NCBI GenBank assembly: GCA_003650675.1
Contig: QMRH01000018.1
Span: forward strand, 1 to 35,490
Length of the DNA: 35,490 bases
Origin: Thermoprotei archaeon
GTDB taxonomy: Archaea; Thermoproteota; Thermoprotei; Thermofilales; B20-G17
Reading direction: 5' to 3'
Shown one piece after another: positions 16,157 to 23,523 of the stretch (within the stretch, counting starts at the first letter, position 1; each line of letters begins with the position of its first letter). The notes beneath the pieces are model-generated. The model had not been told where the DNA came from, ran no database searches, and worked only from the letters and a program-made list of their open reading frames with translations. Position numbers and translations under genes: made by a program.

Positions 16157-17725
16157 ATGGAGCCCATAAGAGAAACTACCATAACTGTAAAGGAAATGCG
16201 CGTCATAGAGGAAAATGCTGTATTTTTAGGTGTATCAGGACTGCTTATGATGGAGAATGCTGGGCGATCTATAGCAGATTTAGTACTCCAGTTTACCCGA
16301 AAAATAAAGAGAAAAGCTAAAGTCGTTGTAGTGGCTGGCTTAGGAAACAATGGAGGAGATGGCCTGGTAGCTGCCCGCCACTTAGCATCACAGGGATTCC
16401 CAGTTACAGTTATCATGGCTGATGACCCGCGATTGATGAAGAGAGAAGAGGTGATTAGAAACTTCGATATAATCAAGCAAATGCGTCTCTCAGTAAAACT
16501 ATTGGTTTACAGGAAAAACATGGATGCGGTTAAAGAAGCTATAGAGAATGCAGATATAATAATAGATGCTCTACTGGGCATAGGGCTTCAGGGTAGGGTC
16601 CGTGAACCCTATGCCTCGCTCATCCAGTTAATCAATAATTCTAAGGGAATCAAGGTCTCAGTTGATGTGCCTTCCGGTCTTGATGCAGACAGCGGGAATC
16701 CGTTAGGCCCGTGTGTAAAGGCAGATTATACTATTACATTTCATAAAATGAAGCAGGGTCTTGTGAACAATGAATATGCAGGAAGAATACATGTCGCCGA
16801 TATAGGTATTCCGCTTGAAGCCGAGATGATTGTGGGCCCAGGGGACCTAAAATATTGTTTACAAAAAAGGCCTGGGGAATCCAAGAAAGGAGATTATGGT
16901 AGAATAATTATTATAGGTGGATCAGCCGAATACAGTGGAGCCCCGGCTTTAACGGCTTTGGCGGCGTTACGTACAGGTGCGGATATCGTTACAGTTCTGG
17001 TACCAGAGAGAATAGAGGTTCCTGTAAGAAGTTTCTCTCCAAACCTTATCGTAAAGAGTTACCCTAGCGATCACCTTAACCGTTCAGCTTTAAAAGAGAA
17101 CATTAACTTAATAGAGAAACACGATGTAATTGCAGTGGGTCCTGGCTTGGGCTTAAACGAAGACACAATATTGGCTGTGAAAGAGATGCTAAGACTATTC
17201 GATAAACCTATGGTAATAGATGCTGATGGCTTAAAGGCCATCAAAGGTTCACTTGATTTAATCTACGGCAAAAAAGCCGTGTTAACTCCGCATGCAGGTG
17301 AATTTAAAATACTATTTAACGCGGAGCCTCCAAGGAATCTAGAGGAAAGAATGAAAAAAGTTAAGGAGTTAGCAGGAAAATACTCGACAACGATTCTACT
17401 TAAAGGGCATATAGATGTAATTTCAAACGGGATCAAGGTGAAAGCTAATCCTACAGGTAATCCCGCTATGACTGTAGGTGGTACTGGTGATGTACTAACT
17501 GGAATAGCTGCAACGTTTCTCGCACACACCGAAGATCCCTTATATTCTGCGGCGGGAGCAGCCTTCCTAAACGGCTTAATTGGAGACTATGTTTCTTCAT
17601 TTAAGGGAGCACATATAACGGCAACAGATATAATTGATTACATCCCCGTAATCTTATCTCGCGTCTCTAAAGAAGTCGATATACCCACACTATCCCAAAA
17701 ATACATTCAAAAGCTGGGTCTTTAA
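16157..17725 (+). CDS. nnr: Bifunctional NAD(P)H-hydrate epimerase/ADP-dependent dehydratase
   Basis: This repairs damaged NADHX/NADPHX. The N-terminal epimerase domain (about residues 1-215) has GLGNNGGDGLVAARHL, DALLGIGLQGRV and DVPSGLDADSG. The C-terminal ribokinase-like dehydratase (about 230-505) has GRIIIIGGSAEYSGAP, GPGLG, DADGLKAI, LTPHAGEF and the catalytic GGTGDVLTGI. Both halves are full length and all key motifs are present. ATG 16157 is preferred; an in-frame TTG at 16145 would add four residues. A TATA-like AAATAAAT lies about 35-40 bp upstream, so the mRNA may have almost no leader. Confidence 0.95.
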   Translation: MEPIRETTITVKEMRVIEENAVFLGVSGLLMMENAGRSIADLVLQFTRKIKRKAKVVVVAGLGNNGGDGLVAARHLASQGFPVTVIMADDPRLMKREEVIRNFDIIKQMRLSVKLLVYRKNMDAVKEAIENADIIIDALLGIGLQGRVREPYASLIQLINNSKGIKVSVDVPSGLDADSGNPLGPCVKADYTITFHKMKQGLVNNEYAGRIHVADIGIPLEAEMIVGPGDLKYCLQKRPGESKKGDYGRIIIIGGSAEYSGAPALTALAALRTGADIVTVLVPERIEVPVRSFSPNLIVKSYPSDHLNRSALKENINLIEKHDVIAVGPGLGLNEDTILAVKEMLRLFDKPMVIDADGLKAIKGSLDLIYGKKAVLTPHAGEFKILFNAEPPRNLEERMKKVKELAGKYSTTILLKGHIDVISNGIKVKANPTGNPAMTVGGTGDVLTGIAATFLAHTEDPLYSAAGAAFLNGLIGDYVSSFKGAHITATDIIDYIPVILSRVSKEVDIPTLSQKYIQKLGL

Positions 17726-17777
17726 AACTAGAACATCGAGTTCACCTGTTATATAATGTTTTTATAACTGGATCGAT

Positions 17778-17799
17778 GAAGGAATACATTTATTCCTTC
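17778..17799. terminator. Hairpin between convergent genes
   Basis: GAAGGAATA (17778-17786) and TATTCCTTC (17791-17799) form a perfect 9-bp stem with loop CATT, touching the stop codon of the minus-strand regulator and lying 50 bp after the NAD(P)HX gene. It is a plausible two-way terminator or 3' RNA stabiliser; there is no long T tract. Confidence 0.45.
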
Positions 17800-18781
17800 A
17801 GAAATCTAAGATCCAGCGGTATCTTCTATAAAACTCGTAGGGTATTATTTTACGTTCCTTTATAGGCTCGAGAATAACGCTTAAATCTAGATCCATTAGT
17901 CGGGTCTTATAGAGGGCTTTTCGAATAACGCTATTTAATGTACATATATAGTCTATAGGTGTCTTTATTAAGATGTGTATAATATTATCACCTAAACTAT
18001 TAAATACTATTAATGAACTAGGTGTTTTAAGTATTTCTTCTATGCAGTTTTTAACGGCCTCTAATTCAGTAAACTTTATATTAATTAAAAAAGTTATACA
18101 TGATCTCCATCTCCTGAAATTGATTCTAAAACCTCTTATCAGCTTTTCTTTTACATGCCTCTGGTAATGATAGCGGATAACGCTCTCCCTTTCATCCAAC
18201 TTGTTAGCTACTTTTGTAAGTGGAAGCCAGCCGTCTTCCTCAAGTAGAGCTACAATAGAAACATCAAGTGCATCTACCTTGGAACTTACTTTAACTTCCT
18301 TCCCTGCCTCCTTCATCCATTCTAAGTAAAACTGTTTTGTACATGAAGGAAGGGGATTTGAAATATAGTGGGGATCAGAAAGCAAAAAGATCAAAGGTTT
18401 TTCCATGTCTTTATGGTATAGGTCTTCCCAATACTCATAAATTTTAAGCACTCCCTCCTCAGGCAACGTTAGAATAAAAACGCTTCCCTTCAATTTACCT
18501 ATACTTCTACCTGAAATCAGAATATACCGTGACTTTTTAAAGAAAACTGCTTTACGTAAATATTTTTGAGGGACTATAATTAAAAGCGGGACAAGGCCCA
18601 TCGAAGAGTACCTAGGCACCGCGTGTATACTTAAGATACCTCCTTGCCTCATTTTTCTTATACGACTATAGAAAAGGTTCAACGGTAATCCTGTCTCTCC
18701 GGCAACCTGTTTTAAGTTACGGGGATCATCGCTCTTAACTAGAGAGCAAACAATTCTCATGTCTATCTCATCTAGCCTCAT
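17798..18781 (-). CDS. Lrp/AsnC-type regulator with two winged-helix domains
   Basis: From the ATG at 18781 (GTGGG ends 6 nt upstream) the protein is about 327 aa. Residues 1-55 (LDEIDMRIVCSLVKSDDPRNL and LFYSRIRKMRQGGIL) are an AsnC-like winged helix. A second one begins near 170 (DALDVSIVALLEEDGW, ESVIRYHYQRHVKEKLIRGF). Each is followed by an alpha/beta part resembling the RAM ligand domain, so it looks like a duplicated Lrp unit in one chain. It is divergent from fen, with an inverted repeat in the shared promoter. The ligand is unknown. Confidence 0.75.
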   Translation of the reverse strand: MRLDEIDMRIVCSLVKSDDPRNLKQVAGETGLPLNLFYSRIRKMRQGGILSIHAVPRYSSMGLVPLLIIVPQKYLRKAVFFKKSRYILISGRSIGKLKGSVFILTLPEEGVLKIYEYWEDLYHKDMEKPLIFLLSDPHYISNPLPSCTKQFYLEWMKEAGKEVKVSSKVDALDVSIVALLEEDGWLPLTKVANKLDERESVIRYHYQRHVKEKLIRGFRINFRRWRSCITFLINIKFTELEAVKNCIEEILKTPSSLIVFNSLGDNIIHILIKTPIDYICTLNSVIRKALYKTRLMDLDLSVILEPIKERKIIPYEFYRRYRWILDF

Positions 18782-18810
18782 CCACATCCCACAGGATATA
18801 CAGTTTGTTA

Positions 18811-18850
18811 AATGTTATTTTAGCTTTGGTAATCGATAAAATATAACATT
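18811..18850. promoter_or_regulatory. Divergent promoter with inverted repeat
   Basis: AATGTTAT (18811-18818) and ATAACATT (18843-18850) are perfect inverted copies separated by 24 bp, between the double-winged-helix regulator and fen. GATAAAATATAA (about 18835-18846), a TATA-like box for fen, overlaps the right arm, so a protein bound there would block fen. Archaeal Lrp proteins often bind such sites in their own promoters. Confidence 0.4.
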
Positions 18851-18882
18851 AGGCTTTCCCAGAAAATATCTAGTGTAACACG

Positions 18883-19908
18883 ATGGGCGTTCTCCTAACC
18901 CCCATAATACCTCGTAAAATCCTTAGGTTAGAGCATTTAAAGGGCAAAGTATTCGCAGTGGATGCTAATAATATGTTGTACCAGTTTCTAGCGTTAATAA
19001 GAACACCTGACGGGCAGCCCTTAAGGTCTCCGAATGGAGAGATTACGTCACATCTGGTTGGCCTAGCTTTCAGAACCACGAGGTTAATAGCCGATTACGA
19101 AATGAGATTCATATTTGTCTTTGATGGCCCACCTCATCCACTTAAACTTCAAGAAATCGAGAAAAGGAGAATACAACGTAGAAAAGCGTTTCAGGAATGG
19201 AGAAAAGCCATTGAAAGAGGAGACTACGAAACCGCTTTTTCCAAGGCTGTTGTAATGTCCACGCTTAATAGGGAGATGATCAAGGACGCTAAACACCTTC
19301 TCGACCTACTTGGCATACCTTGGATACAAGCACCTTCAGACGCAGAGGCCCAAGCCGCTTTCATGGCCTCCCGTGGCGACGTATGGGCCGTAAATAGTAG
19401 AGACTACGATTCACTTCTTTATGGTACTCCAAAACTAGTGCGTTACCTAACAATCTCAGGTACAGAGTTTCTTCCTAGTAAGGGTCTAGCTAGACCCCTT
19501 TTACCTGAGTTAATTGAACTAAACACTGTCCTTAGCCACCTGCAGTTGACAAGAGAACAATTGATTGATGTAGCTATTCTTATAGGAACAGATTTTAATC
19601 CTGGAGTAAAGAACATTGGGCCTAAAAAGGCCTTAAAGCTAATTAAGATATATGGTAAACTTGAAAAACTCCCCTTAAACATACAAAGGCAACTGCCCTC
19701 CAACTACGAGGAAATACGGGAAATTTTCCTGAATCCACCGGTATTGAGAAAATATAAAATAGTCTTTAGGCCGCTCGACGAAGATGGCTTAATCGACTTC
19801 CTTTGTGGAAAGAAGGGGTTTTCGCGGAGAAGAGTGAAAACATTACTAGAAAGGATGAAAAGAGTGTATTTAAGATCCCGAAGCCGTATCCTAGATGAGT
19901 GGATCTGA
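18883..19908 (+). CDS. fen: Flap endonuclease 1 (FEN-1)
   Basis: This structure-specific nuclease removes 5' flaps during Okazaki-fragment maturation. The 341-aa chain has the N-region KVFAVDANNMLYQFL, FVFDGPPHPLK, the I-region acidic cluster APSDAEAQAAF and NSRDYDSLLYG, and the helix-hairpin-helix GTDFNPGVKNIGPKKAL. The two-metal carboxylates are all present. The start is ATG 18883 with no ribosome site, probably near-leaderless. The C-terminus ends LDEWI instead of the usual Q-x-x-L-x-x-W/F-F, so the PCNA-binding PIP box looks degenerate (no Gln, last aromatic replaced by Ile). Confidence 0.95.
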   Translation: MGVLLTPIIPRKILRLEHLKGKVFAVDANNMLYQFLALIRTPDGQPLRSPNGEITSHLVGLAFRTTRLIADYEMRFIFVFDGPPHPLKLQEIEKRRIQRRKAFQEWRKAIERGDYETAFSKAVVMSTLNREMIKDAKHLLDLLGIPWIQAPSDAEAQAAFMASRGDVWAVNSRDYDSLLYGTPKLVRYLTISGTEFLPSKGLARPLLPELIELNTVLSHLQLTREQLIDVAILIGTDFNPGVKNIGPKKALKLIKIYGKLEKLPLNIQRQLPSNYEEIREIFLNPPVLRKYKIVFRPLDEDGLIDFLCGKKGFSRRRVKTLLERMKRVYLRSRSRILDEWI

Positions 19909-19977
19909 AAAATCCATGAAATCTCAAACGTAAACTGTAGAATTCTACTATAGTGTGATAAATGAAAAATTTAGCGG

Positions 19978-20036
19978 AAATCAGCGGCTACCATTCAGGT
20001 CATTTAATCCCTAGCGGTCAAGTTCATCATCGCCAT
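19978..20036 (-). ncRNA. Candidate C/D-box guide RNA
   Basis: On the minus strand an exact box C (ATGATGA, 20030-20024) and a box D (CTGA, 19984-19981) are 39 nt apart, a usual archaeal spacing. A partial box C' (ATGACCT, 20003-19997) leaves exactly 12 nt (GAATGGTAGCCG) before box D, the normal guide length. Box D' is poor (CTAG), and I could not place the guide on an rRNA target. Terminal pairing is weak, so this stays a candidate. Confidence 0.28.
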
Positions 20037-20144
20037 GTTTCATTTTAAAAATACTTATTTTTAAAGATTCGGTAGAAAATATATGTTATTTCGCGTACAT
20101 CGGATTAGATACCCTTCGGAATCCTTTTAAGGTAGTGATTTACC

Positions 20145-20191
20145 TAAATATTTTGCAATGCATTTATAAGTCCTGCTTATAAATATTTTGC
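20145..20191 (+). promoter_or_regulatory. tbp promoter: TATA palindrome and direct repeat
   Basis: ATTTATAAG (20162-20170) and CTTATAAAT (20176-20184) are a perfect 9-bp inverted repeat with a TCCTG spacer, so a TATA box is present in both directions. TAAATATTTTGC occurs at 20145-20156 and again at 20180-20191, the second copy overlapping the right arm. The ATG of tbp is at 20207. Several adjacent TATA-like sites upstream of the TBP gene itself suggest autoregulation by TBP binding. Confidence 0.55.
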
Positions 20192-20206
20192 TTAACGGGT
20201 GTAAGC

Positions 20207-20761
20207 ATGGTTATTAACAGGAAACCCAAATATAGGATAGAGAACGTCGTTGCCTCTGTAACATTCAATAGACACATAGACTTAAACCTCATAGCAGAAA
20301 AAGTTCCATACACTGAATATGATCCAGACCAGTTTCCCGGGCTGGTGTTACGTATAAATAAACCAAAAACGGCTCTACTGATATTCTCCACAGGAAAAAT
20401 GGTATGCACTGGGGCTAAATCGGAAAATGAAGTATATAAGGCCGTCGACAAAGTGGTTAAGCTACTGGCTAAATACGGAATTGACCTAGGTGAACCCGAA
20501 ATCACCATCCAGAATATAGTGGCTTCAGGGTCATTAAATGGAACCGTTGACCTTGAGAGAGCCGCCCTTCTTCTAGAAAATACAATGTATGAGCCCGAAC
20601 AGTTTCCAGGGCTAATATATAGAATGGGCGACCCACGGGTTGTGATTCTAGTTTTTTCAAGTGGAAAATGCGTGTGTACAGGTGCTAAGAAGGAAAAGGA
20701 TGTTGAGGTGGCTATAAATAAACTTTATAATAAACTTATGGAACTTGAGGTATTAAAGTGA
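20207..20761 (+). CDS. tbp: TATA-box-binding protein
   Basis: This is the general transcription factor that binds promoter TATA boxes and recruits TFB and RNA polymerase. The 184-aa chain is two imperfect repeats. IENVVASVTFN, EYDPDQFPGLVLRI and IFSTGKMVCTGAKSE (about residues 10-95) are mirrored by IQNIVASGSLN, MYEPEQFPGLIYRM and VFSSGKCVCTGAKKE (about 98-184). The length is typical and there is no acidic tail. The stop overlaps the GTG start of the DUF123 gene by 4 bp, so they are translationally coupled. Confidence 0.97.
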   Translation: MVINRKPKYRIENVVASVTFNRHIDLNLIAEKVPYTEYDPDQFPGLVLRINKPKTALLIFSTGKMVCTGAKSENEVYKAVDKVVKLLAKYGIDLGEPEITIQNIVASGSLNGTVDLERAALLLENTMYEPEQFPGLIYRMGDPRVVILVFSSGKCVCTGAKKEKDVEVAINKLYNKLMELEVLK

Positions 20762-21303
20762 AAGTAAAAAAAGATGTTTTTATTTCAACTATTTCCAATG
20801 CTTCTGACAGATATTTAAGCTATAATGGAGGAGTATACACTTTAATTTTGAAAGCCGAAAAAGGTAATAGAATAAGGGTTGGTAGAAGAAAAATAGTGGA
20901 TGTTGTACCTGGCTATTACATATACGTGGGCTCAGCTTTGAAAAATCTAGCCTATCGTCTAAATAGGTACATCGCCTTAACAAGAGAAGATAGAAGAAAA
21001 CACTGGCACATAGATTATATTCTAGCCTCCCAAAGTGTTTTTCTATGCAGCATAGTATATGCTTTTACACAACATAAAGTTGAGCCTACAGTAGCCTTAG
21101 CCCTCATTGGAAAGGGATTTAAGGTGGTCCGTGAAGGTATAGGTTCCTCAGAATATCACTGGAAAGGATACTCACATTTTTTAAAAGCTCCATCCCAGGC
21201 CAGTTTTAATAAAATATTGTCTTCACTGAAGGAGGTGTTTTTAAGTATCGGTCTAAAACCTTACTATGTTATTTTTCCAGATACTATGGTTTCTTGTCTT
21301 TGA
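20758..21303 (+). CDS. DUF123 (Uri-superfamily, GIY-YIG-like) protein
   Basis: GGVYTLILKAE, RIRVGRRKIVDVVPGYYIYVGSA, RLNRYIA and HWHIDYILA are the core of the DUF123/COG1833 fold, related to GIY-YIG nucleases. In the family the C-terminal region normally carries a Cys-containing G-S-S-D-C-x-C-x-S-H-L motif. Here the matching segment is GSSEYHWKGYSHFLK, which keeps the Ser-His but lacks both cysteines. It is translationally coupled to tbp, an unusual partner, and could be a DNA-repair nuclease or a non-catalytic binder. Its last 51 bp overlap the convergent gene at 21253. Confidence 0.8.
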   Translation: MKVKKDVFISTISNASDRYLSYNGGVYTLILKAEKGNRIRVGRRKIVDVVPGYYIYVGSALKNLAYRLNRYIALTREDRRKHWHIDYILASQSVFLCSIVYAFTQHKVEPTVALALIGKGFKVVREGIGSSEYHWKGYSHFLKAPSQASFNKILSSLKEVFLSIGLKPYYVIFPDTMVSCL

Positions 21304-21840
21304 CTCACGACACCTACGCATATTCAAGTATAATATTTTACAAGCGGGGTTTATCCTGTTTACCATGTTTTTAAGTTCTCTAACTTTTTCTTCGTCAAGA
21401 TAATTTTTCTCATCGAATATTATAAACAGGCTTGAAACCCTCTTTTTCCGTAGATCCTTGGCAAGAACGTTGAAACGTTTAGCGTAGTCGAGAATTCCGT
21501 AAGCTCGTTCCCCGCTATGCTCGCGCTTTCTCCCCCAAATTCTTTCTCTAGCGTGTCTAGCCTTCAACCCTTTAGGGATAAGTCTAACTTTTATTAACAA
21601 TATGTCAGTTGGAGTTAAGAGAGCGATATCGGGATACTTTTTCTTCCTCTCGTTTATGGCTCCCTGGGAAATACGGTTTAACTGTATCATATTCATGTTG
21701 TCTTCGTTCACCTCTTTTATTAAAAAATGTGTTAGAAAAGCTATCGCCTCCTCGGTGGTATATAAAACATAGCCTATGTCTACTAGTTTCTCCACCATCC
21801 TTTTTACAGCGTTAAACACAGTCTCCTCTAAGTAGTCCAT
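21253..21840 (-). CDS. Unknown basic protein
   Basis: The 195-aa product has an acidic helical N-terminus, then KKYPDIALLTPTDILLIKVRL, a highly basic loop (HARERIWGRKREHSGERAYG), and SSLFIIFDEKNYLDEEKVREL. The strand-loop-strand with PD and a downstream Lys faintly resembles a PD-(D/E)xK nuclease core, but the second acidic residue is not evident, so I do not assign it. GAAGGA precedes the ATG. The gene is convergent with the DUF123 gene, overlapping its 3' end by 51 bp. Confidence 0.5.
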   Translation of the reverse strand: MDYLEETVFNAVKRMVEKLVDIGYVLYTTEEAIAFLTHFLIKEVNEDNMNMIQLNRISQGAINERKKKYPDIALLTPTDILLIKVRLIPKGLKARHARERIWGRKREHSGERAYGILDYAKRFNVLAKDLRKKRVSSLFIIFDEKNYLDEEKVRELKNMVNRINPACKILYLNMRRCRESKTRNHSIWKNNIVRF

Positions 21841-21971
21841 TATCCTTCAATGAATCTTATTATCTAATGTTTTTGAAAGGTTTTGCCCAAGAAAAAATAG
21901 ACTTAAAGCAGGTAATATAGCGATATATATCTATTTAAAGAAAAAAGGTCATTAAAACACATTATATAGTT

Positions 21972-22250
21972 TCACTCTTGATATTCCAAGACTATTTCTA
22001 TGGTAGAAACGGTCCTCCTCTTGTCGGGCTCGCCTACCTCCTCACTACCGATCTTTACTTCGGCTACCTCGACTTTTTCTGGAAAGGATCTTTTAACCAG
22101 CTCAGCAGCATCTACAGCACGTTTAATGGCTCTTCCCCTAGCCTTTATCACCACTCTTTTGACCCCTTGGTTGAATTGCGTAGCTATAGCTAGAACGTAA
22201 TTTGGTGTCGGTTTGTTGCCTATATACACTATCCCTTCTGATGTCGCCAA
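21972..22250 (-). CDS. albA: Alba chromatin/RNA-binding protein
   Basis: Alba coats DNA and RNA as dimers. The core [39 protein letters not shown] and [11 protein letters not shown] are unmistakable. I place the start at a TTG (22250): GGAGGTG ends 7 nt upstream and the product [11 protein letters not shown] has the normal 92 aa. Starts at ATG 22256 (1 nt from that ribosome site) or ATG 22355 would give extra residues atypical of the family; the latter frame overlaps the end of the PAC2 gene. It follows PAC2 by 82 bp on the same strand. Confidence 0.93.
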   Translation of the reverse strand: MATSEGIVYIGNKPTPNYVLAIATQFNQGVKRVVIKARGRAIKRAVDAAELVKRSFPEKVEVAEVKIGSEEVGEPDKRRTVSTIEIVLEYQE

Positions 22251-22332
22251 CTCCATGCACCTCCATGAAGCTATGTTGGTATCAGAATAAAATCCACTCA
22301 ATCTTAAATAGGTTTCGACCAACTTTTCTACA

Positions 22333-23106
22333 TTATATATAATACCATGGCTCACGTCTCTCGGCTTCCTTTCGTGTTTCTATCCTCTCTCTTTCCTGTA
22401 TCTTCTTTAGGATCTCCGCCTTCCTGCGCATGTCTTCTATTATTTGGTCTATATGAGAGTAATCTAGGTTCAGTTTTAGGATGTTATCTAAAACCTGTAG
22501 AACAGCCTTGGCGGCGGATGGGTCTGGATAAATCTGGCCTACAGCCCCCATCAACGATATGCCTGGAATATTGTAAAGTTTTGCTAATCCGGGTAGAAGC
22601 CCACAGGCGCCTGTTACTGAACCTTCACTAGAAATCTGCAAACCATATTTTTTAGAGTACTCCCCCAGGAGCTTGTCGTCGTTGGCTGCGATGTAAACCT
22701 TGCCCTCCATCCCTCTTGCTACTGTACCGCATACGGCTATAACCAATTTGAGACCAAATTTATTCTTTAAGAAGTTTAGCACACTTTCTGCTATTTCGTA
22801 CTGCGCCCAAGATACTGGCTGAGTGTTGCCCGTCAAAAATACGACGTCATGGAGTTCTGTTTTAGTGTAGAAGAATTCGTAGCGGGGAAGCTCCTCAACA
22901 CCATACATGTTAACGATTACCCCCGCCTTTCCGTCTGGAAGCATGAGGCTATTGGAGTATAGCTCGGCAAACTTACTTGGATTCTTTTCGACAATGATAT
23001 AGTCTATAGCTATTTTACCTACTAGCCCCAGACCTGGAAGCCCCTGAACTAGGATTACATCCTTTATTTCTGGTTGAGCATACTCTATTATTTTCGTCCA
23101 ACCCAT
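22333..23106 (-). CDS. PAC2-family protein (proteasome assembly chaperone-like)
   Basis: The family (COG2047) is the archaeal relative of proteasome assembly chaperone PAC2. Diagnostic pieces are [20 protein letters not shown] near the N-terminus, [20 protein letters not shown], and [22 protein letters not shown]. The C-terminal 45 residues are a charged helix. ATG 23106 is chosen because GGTGAT, made from the final codons of the upstream gene, lies 4 nt before it; a TTG at 23118 would overlap that site. It sits in a minus-strand operon after the Cys-patterned repeat gene. Confidence 0.88.
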   Translation of the reverse strand: MGWTKIIEYAQPEIKDVILVQGLPGLGLVGKIAIDYIIVEKNPSKFAELYSNSLMLPDGKAGVIVNMYGVEELPRYEFFYTKTELHDVVFLTGNTQPVSWAQYEIAESVLNFLKNKFGLKLVIAVCGTVARGMEGKVYIAANDDKLLGEYSKKYGLQISSEGSVTGACGLLPGLAKLYNIPGISLMGAVGQIYPDPSAAKAVLQVLDNILKLNLDYSHIDQIIEDMRRKAEILKKIQERERIETRKEAERREPWYYI

Positions 23107-23107
23107 T

Positions 23108-23413
23108 TTAATCACCAAATACCCTGAAATTTCTGGGGCAGATACTACGCGCCTTTTTACAGTACTCTTCCCCCTTTTCGATTAATCCCTTCTCATAATA
23201 TGTAGCGGCAGTATAACAATATTTTGATTCAAGCTTGCATAATGGATGAGGTTTTTTTATGCAAAAAGATGATACGAACTTACAAATTTGGGCGGCATTC
23301 TTATAGTCTCCTTTAGCGTAAAGATTTAGCGCCGTCTGGCATAACAGCATCGCGGTGTTACAGTAGAATGGCGATACCAGTATTTCAAGCTTTTGGCTCA
23401 TTAAACCCCGCAT
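23108..23413 (-). CDS. Small protein of two C-x6-C-x18-C-x6-C repeats
   Basis: From ATG 23413 (AGAGGT 4 nt upstream) the product is 101 aa. It contains eight cysteines in two copies of the same spacing, C-x6-C-x18-C-x6-C, starting at about residues 18 and 59 (period 41). Each unit reads as a helical hairpin resembling a TPR (TALNLYAKGDYKNAA; TAATYYEKGLIEKGE). Cysteines seven apart lie on one helix face, so each hairpin could be locked by two disulfides or bind metal. There is no signal peptide. A longer in-frame ORF reaches 23539 but overlaps the next gene. Its stop overlaps the PAC2 ribosome site, so the two are coupled. No family is recognised. Confidence 0.7.
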   Translation of the reverse strand: MRGLMSQKLEILVSPFYCNTAMLLCQTALNLYAKGDYKNAAQICKFVSSFCIKKPHPLCKLESKYCYTAATYYEKGLIEKGEEYCKKARSICPRNFRVFGD

Positions 23414-23523
23414 AATAACCTCTCTTCTCCAATAATAACGTTTCCCTTTCTCACATAATGTACGGAAAATATCTAACGTAAATGTTAAATTAACCTGGAC
23501 ATTATTCTTGCCATGGGGAGGAT

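Larger units (their letters stand above)
19909..20206. other. Intergenic region upstream of tbp
   Basis: This spacer of about 300 bp holds the tbp promoter at its right end (20145-20191) and, on the minus strand, a possible C/D-box RNA (about 19978-20036). No ORF or tRNA is evident. Confidence 0.6.

Noticed and set aside
21253-21840. PD-(D/E)xK nuclease assignment
   Set aside because: Only a PD and a distant Lys are visible; the second acidic residue is missing, so the call would be guesswork.
22251-22355. N-terminal extension of Alba as part of the main product
   Set aside because: It lacks family support, overlaps the PAC2 gene, and a good ribosome site sits just before the TTG at 22250.
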